A DNA stretch of 64,000 nucleotides from DSWT01 sp049975385 (GCA_049975385.1 JBNGDO010000001.1:1-64000); one strand, 5' to 3'. Counted from the stretch's first letter, positions 32,037-40,724 are shown. Translations and numbers: made by a program. Notes: generated by a model not told the origin, from the sequence alone.

Positions 32037-32045
32037 ATTATACCA
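32037..32045 (-). promoter_or_regulatory. Extended -10 promoter of the polyprenyl synthase operon
   Basis: Minus strand TGGTATAAT, 32 nt upstream of the ATG; -35 poor. Confidence 0.6.
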
Positions 32046-32087
32046 CAATCGTTGGCCGACTGAACGGATTAAGAAGATGTGAATCTG

Positions 32088-32906
32088 TCAATTCCCTGCC
32101 GGATACAGCCGAAAAAGGCGCTGGGCGTTGGCGGTTGTTGCCATAGCGATGGTCTCTACTGCGAGGTCCTTCAATGCAGCGATGCGCTCGGCGACGTAGG
32201 TGACGTAGGCCGGTTCGTTGCGCCGTCCGCGATAGGGATGTGGTGTGAGATAGGGCGCGTCCGTTTCCAGCAGCAGGCGATCCAGCGGCACTTGCCGGGC
32301 GACCTCGTGAAGGCCAGTGGCTTTCTTGAACGTTACCGGGCCATCCATGCCGATGTAGAGGTTCAGCGCCAGCGCTTCTGGCAGTAGCGCCTGCCCGGCG
32401 GCGTAGGCGTGGAGCGTTCCGCTGCGTTCGGGGTGATCGCGCACCCACTCGCGGAGCATATCCAGGATGTCGGCGTGCGCGTCCCGATCGTGGAGAATAA
32501 CCGGCAGCGACAGTTCGGCAGCCAGCGTCAACTGCGCTTCGAGGGCGGCGCGCTGCCGTGCCGGTTCGGCACAGGGCCAGCCCCGGTCGGGGATGTTGGG
32601 CCAGTAGTAGTCGAGACCAATCTCGCCGATGGCGACGACGCTGGGATGGGCAGCGAGTTCGCGCAGTTCAGCCAGCGTCGCGGGCGTGAGACTGTCCGCC
32701 TCTGTCGGGTGGACGCCGACGGCTGCATAGAGCGCGCACGGGGCGGCGTGGCGTTCCGCCAGCGCGACGGCGGCGCGGCTGTCCTCAAGTGTGCTGCCCG
32801 GCACGATGGCAGCGGTCACACCGCACTCGGCGGCGTGCGCCAGCGTCGCGTCCAGGTCGTCCGCAAAACGAGCGTGTTGCAGATGCGCGTGCGTGTCGAT
32901 GAGCAT
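32088..32906 (-). CDS. tatD: TatD family metal-dependent hydrolase
   Basis: 272 residues from the ATG at 32906. It is an amidohydrolase-fold nuclease of the YcfH/TatD group (3'-5' exonuclease and RNA/DNA quality-control activities in relatives). Metal ligands: MLIDTHAHL (His6, His8), AIGEIGLDYYW with the Glu, LPVILHDRDAH, and LLLETDAPYLTPHPYRGRRNEP with the Asp. In most TatD proteins the third His motif reads HSFSG; here the equivalent LHAYAAG has a degenerate form, though His is kept. The start codon lies only 6 nt after a TATAAT, which suggests a leaderless transcript. It is transcribed divergently from lon. Confidence 0.93.
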   Translation of the reverse strand: MLIDTHAHLQHARFADDLDATLAHAAECGVTAAIVPGSTLEDSRAAVALAERHAAPCALYAAVGVHPTEADSLTPATLAELRELAAHPSVVAIGEIGLDYYWPNIPDRGWPCAEPARQRAALEAQLTLAAELSLPVILHDRDAHADILDMLREWVRDHPERSGTLHAYAAGQALLPEALALNLYIGMDGPVTFKKATGLHEVARQVPLDRLLLETDAPYLTPHPYRGRRNEPAYVTYVAERIAALKDLAVETIAMATTANAQRLFRLYPAGN

Positions 32907-32912
32907 AGGGGC

Positions 32913-32940
32913 ATTATACACGTCAAGGGGCAGACTACAA
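32913..32940 (-). promoter_or_regulatory. tatD promoter, probably giving a leaderless mRNA
   Basis: Minus strand TTGTAG (32935-32940), 16 nt, TATAAT (32913-32918), then GCCCCT and the ATG. Transcription would begin at or next to the A of the start codon. Confidence 0.5.
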
Positions 32941-33081
32941 AAGTCTCAGCGGATATCCATTCTTTGTGCACTCTCGCGCAACGCACGGGTTTGTTCAACC
33001 AGACAGATCGTGAGATTTTTGTAGTCTCAGGTGTTTTCGACGATTTATCTACGTACCGCTTATGAAATTCTAATACGACTG

Positions 33082-33090
33082 TGTTATAAT
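33082..33090 (+). promoter_or_regulatory. lon promoter, extended -10
   Basis: TGTTATAAT about 102 nt upstream of the lon ATG; no strong -35. No CIRCE or other heat-shock operator is seen in the leader. Confidence 0.55.
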
Positions 33091-33191
33091 CCTGAAGCTG
33101 AAGATGTACATGATACTGAACTGACCGGATAACCGCGGACTAGACCTTGTTAAATCCGTTGGATCCGTGGAGTGATTTTACGGAGGACAAT

Positions 33192-35855
33192 ATGTTACCC
33201 TGGTTTAACACACAGGAACAAAATATCGATGACTTGATCCGGCGTATTCCGGAAGTGTTGCCGATTCTTCCATTGCGGAACACTGTAGCTTTTCCTTATA
33301 TTGTGATGCCGCTCGCGGTAGGGATACCGCGCTCAGTACGATTGATCGAAGATGTGGATCGTGGTGATCGCGTGGTTGGCCTGGTGGCGATGAAGGACCC
33401 ATCTGTGGAAGTGCCTTCGACCACGCAGGTGTACCAGGTGGGGACGGCGGCAATCATCCACCGCGTCATGCGTTCCGACGATGGCACGCTGACGGTCTTC
33501 ATCCAGGGCCTCGAACGGTTCCGTGTGGTTGAGTGGACCACGGAAGAGCCATATCTCCAAGCGCGCATTCGCTTGACGCCCGACATTGTCGAAGGTTCGG
33601 TGATCGAAGAGGCGCTGCGTCGCAGCCTTTTGGATGTTGCCACGCGTCTGGCCGAACTGATTCCACAGTTCCCCGATGAGGCCGTGCGCTTTATCCAGCA
33701 ATTGGAAGACCCGCGCTTGCTCGTCTATTTGTTGGCATCGAACATGCGCATCGATATGTCAGAGGCGCAGCGCCTCCTTGAGGTGGATCGCCTGACGCAC
33801 AAGATGGAGCACTTGGTCAAGGTTTTGACGCACGAGTTGGAAGTGCGCGAAATCGGCCAGCAAATCCAGGAGAAGGCCAAAGAGGAGATCGAGAAGACGC
33901 AGAGGGAGTATTATCTCCGCCAGCAGATGGACGCGATCCGCAAGGAATTAGGCGAAGGCGACGACGGACGCCGCGAGGTGGAGGAGTACCGGCAAAAGAT
34001 CGAAGAATCCGGGATGACAGACGAGGCGAAAGAGGAGGCCGAGCGCGAGTTAGCGCGCCTCGAAAAGATGCCGCCGCAGGCCGCCGAGTATTGGGTCATC
34101 AAGACGTACCTCGATTGGCTGGTCGCCTTGCCGTGGAAGGCGCTGACCGAAGATCACCTGGACATTTCCGACGCGCGCGCGGTGCTTGACGAAGATCACT
34201 ACGACCTTGAGGACGTCAAGGAGCGCATCTTGGAATTCCTGGCCGTGCGCAAGCTGCGCCAAGAACGCGGTTTGGATGATGACGACTCTGACTTGCAAGG
34301 GCGCAAAGTCGAAGGCTCCGGCGCGATCCTGTCCTTGGTGGGGCCGCCCGGTGTGGGCAAGACTTCGCTGGGGCAATCCATTGCGCGGGCATTAGGACGT
34401 AAGTTCACGCGTATGAGCCTGGGTGGGATGCGGGACGAGGCTGAAATCCGCGGGCACCGTCGCACGTACATTGGCGCGATGCCCGGGCGCATCATGCAGG
34501 CGATCAAACGCGCGGGCGTCAAAAACCCGGTCTTTATGCTCGATGAGGTTGACAAAATCGGCTCGGACTGGCGTGGGGACCCGTCTTCGGCGTTGCTCGA
34601 AGTGCTCGACCCACAGCAAAACCATGCCTTCCGCGATCACTATCTCGACGTGGACTTTGACCTGAGCCAGGTGCTCTTTATCTGCACCGGGAACACGGTC
34701 GCGACGATTCCGGCCCCGCTTTTGGATCGGATGGAGACGATTGAGATCGACGGTTACACGGAATACGACAAGCTGCACATCGCGGAGCAATACCTTGTGC
34801 CGCGCCAGCTTAGGGTGAACGGCTTGCTGCCGGATGAGATCATCTTTGGTGAACCGGCGCTTCGCGCCATCATCCGTGACTTCACACGGGAGGCTGGCGT
34901 GCGCCAGTTGGAGCGCGAGATCGGCAAGGTCTGCCGCAAGGTGGCGACGCAAGTGGCCGAGATGGAAGAGGAACAGTCGGCAGAGGTGGGGGAAGAGGAG
35001 GTTGAAGTGGTCGCTGATACAGCCCCTGGGGCGGTCACCGAAGCCGTCGAGGCTGTTGTTGCAGATGCAAGTGTCCAGACTGAAATGGAAGTCTCTGAAA
35101 CTGAGGCCTCGGATGCGACAGAAACTACTGACGCTTCCGAACCGGTAGAGCCGATTGAGATCACGCCGGAGAAAGTGCGCGAATACCTGGGCAAGCCGCG
35201 TTATCGCTTCGAGGCTGCGCTGCGGACCGAGCGCCCCGGTGTGGCGACGGGTCTGGCGTGGACGCCGACCGGTGGCGAGGTGCTCTTCGTTGAGGCGGCG
35301 ACGATGCCTGGTCAGGACGGCAATCTGATCCTCACGGGGCATCTGGGCGATGTGATGCGCGAATCGGCGCGTATCGCCTTGAGTTATGTCGAATCACACG
35401 TCAAGGACCTGGGATTGGACGATGAGTCTTGCAAAGGCAAAATTCACTTGCACGTCCCAGCCGGGGCCGTGCCCAAAGATGGCCCTTCGGCGGGCATCAC
35501 GATGGTCACGGCACTGGTCTCCTTGCTCACCAGTCGCCCAGTTTCTTCCGATCTCGGTATGACGGGCGAGGTGACGTTGCAAGGCCAGGTGCTTCCCATC
35601 GGCGGCTTGAAGCTGAAGGTGCTGGCTGCGCATCGTGCAGGGCTGAAGCGTGTCCTTGTGCCCAAGTTGAACGATGTGGACCTGGATGAACTGCCGGACA
35701 AAATCCGGGATGAGATGGAGTTTGTCCTGGTGGAGGATGTGAACGAGGTGTTGGAACACGCGCTGACGCCCAAAGAGCCGGAGTCAGAATCAGAGGCCAC
35801 ACCTGAGACCGAAGCCGCTGAACCTGAGACTCCGCCAGAGTCGGGTGCAGCGTAG
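33192..35855 (+). CDS. lon: ATP-dependent protease Lon, with an acidic insert
   Basis: 887 residues from the ATG at 33192 (GGAGGA upstream; the TTG at 33147 is rejected). Cytoplasmic AAA+ serine protease that degrades misfolded and regulatory proteins. N-terminal substrate-recognition domain (VLPILPLRNTVAFPY), coiled middle, Walker A GPPGVGKT (384-391), Walker B VFMLDEVDKIG, then the protease domain with catalytic Ser766 in KDGPSAGITM and Lys809 in IGGLKLKVLAAHRAG. Between the small AAA subdomain and the protease domain there is an insert of about 65-70 residues (about 588-656) rich in Glu, Val, Ala and Thr that ordinary Lon lacks. The C-terminus also carries an acidic, Pro-rich tail of about 30 residues. 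Monocistronic, ending at a palindromic terminator. Confidence 0.97.
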   Translation: MLPWFNTQEQNIDDLIRRIPEVLPILPLRNTVAFPYIVMPLAVGIPRSVRLIEDVDRGDRVVGLVAMKDPSVEVPSTTQVYQVGTAAIIHRVMRSDDGTLTVFIQGLERFRVVEWTTEEPYLQARIRLTPDIVEGSVIEEALRRSLLDVATRLAELIPQFPDEAVRFIQQLEDPRLLVYLLASNMRIDMSEAQRLLEVDRLTHKMEHLVKVLTHELEVREIGQQIQEKAKEEIEKTQREYYLRQQMDAIRKELGEGDDGRREVEEYRQKIEESGMTDEAKEEAERELARLEKMPPQAAEYWVIKTYLDWLVALPWKALTEDHLDISDARAVLDEDHYDLEDVKERILEFLAVRKLRQERGLDDDDSDLQGRKVEGSGAILSLVGPPGVGKTSLGQSIARALGRKFTRMSLGGMRDEAEIRGHRRTYIGAMPGRIMQAIKRAGVKNPVFMLDEVDKIGSDWRGDPSSALLEVLDPQQNHAFRDHYLDVDFDLSQVLFICTGNTVATIPAPLLDRMETIEIDGYTEYDKLHIAEQYLVPRQLRVNGLLPDEIIFGEPALRAIIRDFTREAGVRQLEREIGKVCRKVATQVAEMEEEQSAEVGEEEVEVVADTAPGAVTEAVEAVVADASVQTEMEVSETEASDATETTDASEPVEPIEITPEKVREYLGKPRYRFEAALRTERPGVATGLAWTPTGGEVLFVEAATMPGQDGNLILTGHLGDVMRESARIALSYVESHVKDLGLDDESCKGKIHLHVPAGAVPKDGPSAGITMVTALVSLLTSRPVSSDLGMTGEVTLQGQVLPIGGLKLKVLAAHRAGLKRVLVPKLNDVDLDELPDKIRDEMEFVLVEDVNEVLEHALTPKEPESESEATPETEAAEPETPPESGAA

Positions 35856-35886
35856 ACAGACCTTCCAATGCTAAAATAGCAAAATG

Positions 35887-35919
35887 ACGCCGCTACTTCG
35901 CGCGAAGTAGCGGCGTTTT
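35887..35919 (+). terminator. lon terminator
   Basis: Perfect 30-nt palindrome ACGCCGCTACTTCGC plus its complement (35887-35916), followed by TTTTG. Confidence 0.85.
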
Positions 35920-35969
35920 GTTGTCACGCAGAGTGCAATATGCCACTTTTGCTTTCGTCTGTCTGACGC

Positions 35970-35975
35970 TATAAT
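35970..35975 (+). promoter_or_regulatory. -10 element of the DNA methyltransferase gene
   Basis: TATAAT ending 7 nt before the ATG at 35983. A -35 such as TTTGCT (35948-35953, 16-nt spacer) is weak. It implies a leaderless or nearly leaderless transcript, like tatD. Confidence 0.5.
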
Positions 35976-35982
35976 GCCTGCT

Positions 35983-36783
35983 ATGACACTCGATACTCCT
36001 GTTGCCGCGTTTGCCGATCGACTCATCGTCGGAGATGCTCTCGATGTACTACCGCGGATTCCATCGGCAAGCGTGCATCTCGTGTGTACCGATCCCCCAT
36101 ACAATCTCGGCAAGGACTACGGCGCGATGGTGGACATAAAAGCGTGGGATGCGTACGAACAGTTTACGCGTACGTGGCTGGCGGAGTGTCACCGCATTCT
36201 GCGCGACGACGGAAGCCTTTATGTTTTTATGGGTGTGCGCTTTATCGCCCGGCTGTATCTTATCCTGGAGGAGATGGGGTTCCTTTTCAACGGCTGGATC
36301 ACCTGGCACTACACGCAGGGGACTGGGCGGACGATAGGCTTTTCGCCTCGGCACGAGGACATCTTGTACTTCACGAAGAGCGCCGACTACACGTTCAACC
36401 TCGACGCGGTACGGATTCCGCAGAAGTACTACCGCGAGCGGAACAACATGCGTGGCGCGAATCCCGGCGATGTGTGGGCGTTCTCGCACGTGCATTACAG
36501 TAACCCAGAACGCGAAGATCACCCCACGCAGAAACCGGAGGCGTTGATCGAGCGTATTGTACGCGCCAGCTCGAATGAAAACGACATCGTGCTCGATCCG
36601 TTTGTGGGCAGCGGGACGACCGCGCGTGTGGCGCAAGCGCTCAACCGGCGCTATATCGGCATCGACGTTACGCCGGAGTACATCGCGATGGCAAAGCGTC
36701 GCCTGGCGCGTCCTTTCGCGGGCTTCGACTCCGTTGATCCCCGCGCGCATCGAAAGTCGCAGGATATGCCGAATGGCTCGTAG
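35983..36783 (+). CDS. DNA methyltransferase, beta class (N6-adenine or N4-cytosine)
   Basis: 266 residues from the ATG at 35983; the ATG at 35974 overlaps the -10 element. The catalytic motif DPPY (residues 37-40, TDPPYNLGKDYG) comes before the SAM-binding motif DPFVGSGTTARVAQ, the order of beta-class enzymes. The target-recognition region lies between (about 100-190; ITWHYTQGTGRTIGFSPRHED, HPTQKPEALIERIV). It would methylate a specific short DNA motif. No restriction endonuclease or helicase gene is adjacent, so it looks like an orphan, possibly regulatory, methyltransferase. Base and motif specificity are not predictable here. Confidence 0.93.
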   Translation: MTLDTPVAAFADRLIVGDALDVLPRIPSASVHLVCTDPPYNLGKDYGAMVDIKAWDAYEQFTRTWLAECHRILRDDGSLYVFMGVRFIARLYLILEEMGFLFNGWITWHYTQGTGRTIGFSPRHEDILYFTKSADYTFNLDAVRIPQKYYRERNNMRGANPGDVWAFSHVHYSNPEREDHPTQKPEALIERIVRASSNENDIVLDPFVGSGTTARVAQALNRRYIGIDVTPEYIAMAKRRLARPFAGFDSVDPRAHRKSQDMPNGS

Positions 36784-36790
36784 ACATTTA

Positions 36791-36849
36791 ACCACGAATC
36801 TACACAAATTCTTGCTTTTGATTCGTGAAAATTTGTGTAGATTCGTGGT
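36791..36849. terminator. 20-bp perfect inverted repeat after the methyltransferase gene
   Basis: ACCACGAATCTACACAAATT pairs with AATTTGTGTAGATTCGTGGT around a 19-nt loop, followed by TTTTTT (36855-36860). The sequence resembles the CACGAAT repeat family; it probably terminates transcription. Confidence 0.75.
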
Positions 36850-36869
36850 CTATCTTTTTTGAGGTGTAA

Positions 36870-37838
36870 ATGGACGAAATTATTGTATTGACGGAAGGGT
36901 CAGACCTGGAAATCGATTATCTGGCCGACTTTCAGCAGCACAAGAAAGTGCGGCAGAATCTTTTTTACACGCTGGAGGGCGCAGAAACCTTCTACACCTA
37001 TCGTGGCGAGGAGTTACAGGAGATCCGCTCCGACGACGAATACGCTTTCTTCGCCAGACAACCGTTTTGGACGGCGGCTCGCCACCTCGCTTTTGCGAGT
37101 CTGGGATGCGGCAATGCCGGTCCAGAGAAGCCGCTACTGCACGCAGCGTACGCCGAGGGACGAGCTGTGACCTACTTCGGCGTCGATTCCTCACGGGCGA
37201 TGTTGGATTTGGCGCAGCAGAATCTTGCCGATGAGCTTTTCCCCAGGAAATTCGTCCTGGCGGATTTTGTGCGGCCCGATTTTGTGCAACAGTGGCGCCC
37301 GCATCTGGCTGGATTCGATGCGCAGCTTTATGTGTTACTTGGTGGCACGTTCGGCAACTTCGAGCAGGATGTCATCGCCGAGGTAGTGGCACGCATCGTC
37401 CCCGGTGGCCAGTATCTGTACCTGGACGTCGTCCCGCAATACGAGACGGAGGCCCAGAACGCGCAACTGCGCAACCGGTTGATCCATCTTTCCCAGAACC
37501 TCAGCCGGTTTTTTGAGAATCTGCTGGAAAAGCTTGGTCTCGACCAGACGTGCGGCGAGTTGGTCACTGAAGAGGTCGATGAAGCGGCGACCGGCGCTTT
37601 GCGCTACGTCGTGCAGTTCCATATCCACGAGGCGCTTGATTTCCCTTGTTTTGGTGGTGTTGTTCACCTCATGCCCGGCGAGTCCATCGAACTGATGAAC
37701 GTCCGCGCGTACAAGCCCACCGCCTTGCAGCGGTTTTTAGCGCAGTGGGGCTTTCGCTATATCGACACCTACACCCCGGACGTAGGCCACCTGGCGCATT
37801 TGTGGCAGCGGTTCTTGTTCCAGAAGCTGGAAGCTTGA
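36870..37838 (+). CDS. SAM-dependent methyltransferase, EgtD-like (histidine-specific type)
   Basis: 322 residues. The fold resembles the Methyltransf_33/EgtD family that trimethylates histidine in ergothioneine synthesis: ASLGCGNAGPEKPLLHAAYA is motif I, YFGVDSSRAMLDLAQQNL the second, and YVLLGGTFGNFEQDVIAEVVARIVPGGQYLYLDV the strand 4-5 region with the family FGN. EgtB, EgtC and the other ergothioneine genes are absent, and the substrate-binding residues cannot be confirmed by eye, so the histidine assignment is weak. GAGGTG precedes the ATG. A sulfotransferase gene follows after 60 nt of heptamer repeat. Confidence 0.7.
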   Translation: MDEIIVLTEGSDLEIDYLADFQQHKKVRQNLFYTLEGAETFYTYRGEELQEIRSDDEYAFFARQPFWTAARHLAFASLGCGNAGPEKPLLHAAYAEGRAVTYFGVDSSRAMLDLAQQNLADELFPRKFVLADFVRPDFVQQWRPHLAGFDAQLYVLLGGTFGNFEQDVIAEVVARIVPGGQYLYLDVVPQYETEAQNAQLRNRLIHLSQNLSRFFENLLEKLGLDQTCGELVTEEVDEAATGALRYVVQFHIHEALDFPCFGGVVHLMPGESIELMNVRAYKPTALQRFLAQWGFRYIDTYTPDVGHLAHLWQRFLFQKLEA

Positions 37839-37851
37839 TACTGGATGCTGG

Positions 37852-37895
37852 TTCTTAATTCGCTCATTCGCTCATTCTCTATGCGCTGACTCACG
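37852..37895. repeat. Degenerate heptamer array
   Basis: TTCGCTC, ATTCGCT, CATTCTC and related units between the EgtD-like gene and the sulfotransferase gene; the complement of the GCGAATN type. Confidence 0.6.
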
Positions 37896-37898
37896 CCT

Positions 37899-39050
37899 AT
37901 GACATTCAATTTCCGCTTCTTCGTGAAAGTGTTTGTGACGGTGCTGTTCCGGTCAAAGGCGCCCACTGCCTGGATCTGGCTGCGGCGCGTGGTGGTGTTG
38001 CTGGCTGCCTACGCACTGTTTATCGTTGTGGAGATCGGCAACTGGACCGGATTTTTCCTCGATAACCTTCTTTTTCCCGATCACCGGACGCAGCCTATCG
38101 ACGAACCCGTCTTCATCATCGGCAACCCGCGCAGCGGCACGACCTTTCTGCAACGTCTGTTGGCGCGGGATACCGCCAACTTCTCGTGCCTCAAGATGTG
38201 GGAGATTTTCTTCGCGCCGTCGATCACGCAGCGGAAAATCGTCTGGACATTGGGCGCGGTGGATCGCTGGGTGGGTGCCCCGATTAAGCATATCGTCGAT
38301 CGGATAGAAGCGCGCATCCGTGCGTCTACGAAGTTGCACCGGGTAGGCCTGCGCGCACCGGAAGAGGATGAATATCTGCTACTTCACACGGCGTCCACAA
38401 TCGTCGTTGGCTTGCTGTTTGCTGTGCCGGAATTGGCCGCGCCCTACGTTTTCTTCGACCGTGATATTCCGCCGGAGGAGCAAACTCGCGTGATGGCGTT
38501 CTACGCGGCATGCATCCGGCGTCATCTCTATGCGCACAAAGCGCAGGTTCACTTTCTGTCCAAGAATCCGTATTTCACACCAAAGGTAGAAGCGTTACGC
38601 GCATCCTTCCCCGATGCGCATTTCATCGTGCTGGCGCGCAACCCATTGAACGCGATCCCGTCGTATGCGAGTTTGTCGCAGTACGTGTCGCATATCCTGT
38701 ACACCAGGAATATACTCTCGGACCACAACTATGTTATCACGGCGACGCAACATTGGTATCGCTATCCGGCAGCGTGTTTGTCCGGCGTATCGGACAGCTT
38801 TATCGAGGTGAAATTCGAGGATATGGTGCACGACCCACGGGCAACGGTGAAAGCGATCTACCAGCACCTTGGTTTTGAGATCAGCCCGGCATTCGATACG
38901 ATTTTGCAACAGGAAACCGAACGAGCACGGACTTACAAGAGCGAACACGAATATTCCCTCGAAAAGATGGGCTTCACCCGCGAGGAAATCTTGACCACAT
39001 ACAGCGACATCTTCGAGAAATGGGGGTATGAAAAGAATCATGAATCATGA
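37899..39050 (+). CDS. Membrane-associated sulfotransferase family protein
   Basis: 383 residues. A hydrophobic segment near residues 28-48 (VVVLLAAYALFIVVEIGNW) may anchor the protein. The PAPS 5'-phosphosulfate loop is IGNPRSGTTFLQRLLARD and the 3'-phosphate motif is FIVLARNPLNAIPSYASL. This is the Sulfotransfer_3-like family, which transfers sulfate from PAPS to hydroxyl groups of lipids, sugars or secondary metabolites. It may work with the preceding methyltransferase in a small-molecule pathway, but nothing proves it. The last residues (KNHES) come from the GAATCAT heptamer array that supplies the stop codon. Confidence 0.9.
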   Translation: MTFNFRFFVKVFVTVLFRSKAPTAWIWLRRVVVLLAAYALFIVVEIGNWTGFFLDNLLFPDHRTQPIDEPVFIIGNPRSGTTFLQRLLARDTANFSCLKMWEIFFAPSITQRKIVWTLGAVDRWVGAPIKHIVDRIEARIRASTKLHRVGLRAPEEDEYLLLHTASTIVVGLLFAVPELAAPYVFFDRDIPPEEQTRVMAFYAACIRRHLYAHKAQVHFLSKNPYFTPKVEALRASFPDAHFIVLARNPLNAIPSYASLSQYVSHILYTRNILSDHNYVITATQHWYRYPAACLSGVSDSFIEVKFEDMVHDPRATVKAIYQHLGFEISPAFDTILQQETERARTYKSEHEYSLEKMGFTREEILTTYSDIFEKWGYEKNHES

Positions 39051-39075
39051 TTCACACATCACGTTTCACGAATCA
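39036..39075. repeat. GAATCAT/CACG heptamer array
   Basis: GAATCAT, GAATCAT, GATTCAC, ACATCAC, GTTTCAC, GAATC from inside the sulfotransferase end to just before the melA ribosome-binding site. Confidence 0.8.
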
Positions 39076-39086
39076 GGAGGATCTCT

Positions 39087-40487
39087 ATGATCAAAGTAGC
39101 AGTTATTGGAGCAGGAAGTCTCACTTTTACACGGCGGTTGATGATGGACATTCTGGCCGTTCCGGAACTGCGCGATACCGAGTTCCGCTTCATGGATATC
39201 AACCCGACGTATCTGGAGATGGTCACGAACGTTTGTCGGAAAATGATGACGGATGCAGACATCCGCGCCGATAGCGGCGTCCCCACCACAATTGTACCCA
39301 CGCTCGACCAGCGCGAAGCGATTGCGAGCGCGGATTACGTCTTTTGTCTGGCGCGGGTGGGCGGCCTGGAAGCGTTCCGTCACGACATCGAAATCCCGCT
39401 GAAGTACGGCGTGGATCAGTGCGTAGGCGACACGTTGGGGCCGGGCGGCATCTTCTACGCGCTGCGCAGCATCCCCGTGCTGCTCGACATCGCCAAAGAC
39501 ATGCGCGAGGTCGCGCCGGGCGCGCTGCTGCTCAACTATTCCAATCCCATGGCGATGAACACCTGGGCCGTGCGTCGCGCGGGCGGTGTGCCGATTGTTG
39601 GATTGTGTCACGGCGTCCACGGCGGACATTACCAGATTGCGCAAGTGCTGGACCTGCCGCAAGACGAAGTGGACTTCATCTGCGCGGGGATCAATCACCA
39701 GACGTGGTACATCCAGGTGACGCACAAGGGCAAGGATATGACGCCCTATCTGCTCGAAGCCTTCGAGAAGCATCCCCGGTATTCGCAGACCGAGAAAGTG
39801 CGCATCGACGTGCTGCGGCGCTTCGGCTACTACTCGACGGAGTCTAACGGCCATTTGAGCGAGTATGTGCCGTGGTATCGCAAGCGGCCTGACGAGATCA
39901 AGGACTGGATCTCGCTGGACAGTTGGATCAACGGCGAAACCGGCGGCTATCTGCGGGAGACGACCGAGAAACGCGAAGAATACGAAGAGCTGTACCCCAA
40001 GTACATGAGCGGCGAAGTGGACATGATCCCCCTCGGTGACCGCAGCAGCGAACACGGATCGTACATCATCGAGTCGCTGGAGACCGGGCGGCTGTATCGC
40101 GGGCACTTCAATGTGGCGAATACGGGCCTCATCACCAATCTGCCCGACGGCTGCACCGTCGAGTTGCCCTGCTACGTGGACGGCAACGGCATCAGCCCGG
40201 CGTGGGTGGGCGATTTGCCGATGGCGTGCGCGGCGACGTGCCGCGTCAGCGTCAATGTGCAGGAGATGGCGGTCGAGGCGGCGTTGACGGGCAACCGCGA
40301 ACTGGTCAAGCTTGCCGTGCTCCACGACCCGCTGACCGGCGCCGTCTGCAACCCGCCGGAAGTCTGGGCGATGTGCGACGAAATGTTCGACGCCCTGGCC
40401 CCGTGGCTGCCGCAGTTCAACGGTGAAGGACGCACGTGGCCCGACATCCCACAGCCCAACGGCGGCATCTTGCGATTCCCAAAATAA
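39087..40487 (+). CDS. melA: Glycoside hydrolase family 4, alpha-galactosidase type
   Basis: 466 residues. GH4 enzymes use NAD+ and a divalent metal in a redox-elimination mechanism. The N-terminal Rossmann motif is VAVIGAGSLTFTRRLMMDIL. NYSNPMAMNTWAV binds substrate; LCHGVHGG holds the metal-binding Cys and INHQTWYI the metal-binding His. The CHG and NHQ motifs agree with the alpha-galactosidase/alpha-glucuronidase subgroups rather than the 6-phospho-glycosidases (CNVPI). Cytoplasmic; Mn2+ and reducing conditions are normally needed. AGGAGG precedes the ATG. The substrate would be an imported galactoside; a beta-galactosidase relic lies at 60967-62998. A double heptamer array follows. Confidence 0.93.
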   Translation: MIKVAVIGAGSLTFTRRLMMDILAVPELRDTEFRFMDINPTYLEMVTNVCRKMMTDADIRADSGVPTTIVPTLDQREAIASADYVFCLARVGGLEAFRHDIEIPLKYGVDQCVGDTLGPGGIFYALRSIPVLLDIAKDMREVAPGALLLNYSNPMAMNTWAVRRAGGVPIVGLCHGVHGGHYQIAQVLDLPQDEVDFICAGINHQTWYIQVTHKGKDMTPYLLEAFEKHPRYSQTEKVRIDVLRRFGYYSTESNGHLSEYVPWYRKRPDEIKDWISLDSWINGETGGYLRETTEKREEYEELYPKYMSGEVDMIPLGDRSSEHGSYIIESLETGRLYRGHFNVANTGLITNLPDGCTVELPCYVDGNGISPAWVGDLPMACAATCRVSVNVQEMAVEAALTGNRELVKLAVLHDPLTGAVCNPPEVWAMCDEMFDALAPWLPQFNGEGRTWPDIPQPNGGILRFPK

Positions 40488-40489
40488 AG

Positions 40490-40561
40490 TAGACGGTAGA
40501 CAGTAGACGGTAGACGGGGGGGAGTATCCCTGTCTACCGTCTACTGTTTTCTGTCTACCGG
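40490..40561. repeat. Inverted TAGACGG heptamer arrays
   Basis: TAGACGG, TAGACAG, TAGACGG, TAGACGG (40490-40517), then the complementary units TGTCTAC, CGTCTAC, TGTTTTC, TGTCTAC (to about 40559). The pair can fold into a hairpin after melA. Confidence 0.9.
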
Positions 40562-40639
40562 TATGCCGTTTAACTTTCAAAGACGGGTATAACTTCAGTG
40601 CAATCTCTTTGCCCTCCTTGCTATACTGTGAAAGCAGGT

Positions 40640-40707
40640 GGGATCAGGGATTAGGGAGCGGGTTGCAGTTGCTTTCCCAATCCCCAGTCCCTAATTCCCA
40701 GTTACCC
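40640..40707. repeat. Inverted heptamer arrays (GGGATTA type)
   Basis: GGGATCA, GGGATTA, GGGAGCG followed by CCCAATC, CCCAGTC, CCTAATT, CCCAGTT. It sits directly upstream of the 1153-residue flavoenzyme gene. Confidence 0.75.
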
Positions 40708-40724
40708 TTTCAAGAGGAGCACGT

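Noticed and set aside
39066..40580. A 504-codon minus-strand open frame opposite melA
   Set aside because: Codon-position shadow of the GH4 gene; the plus-strand protein has all family motifs.
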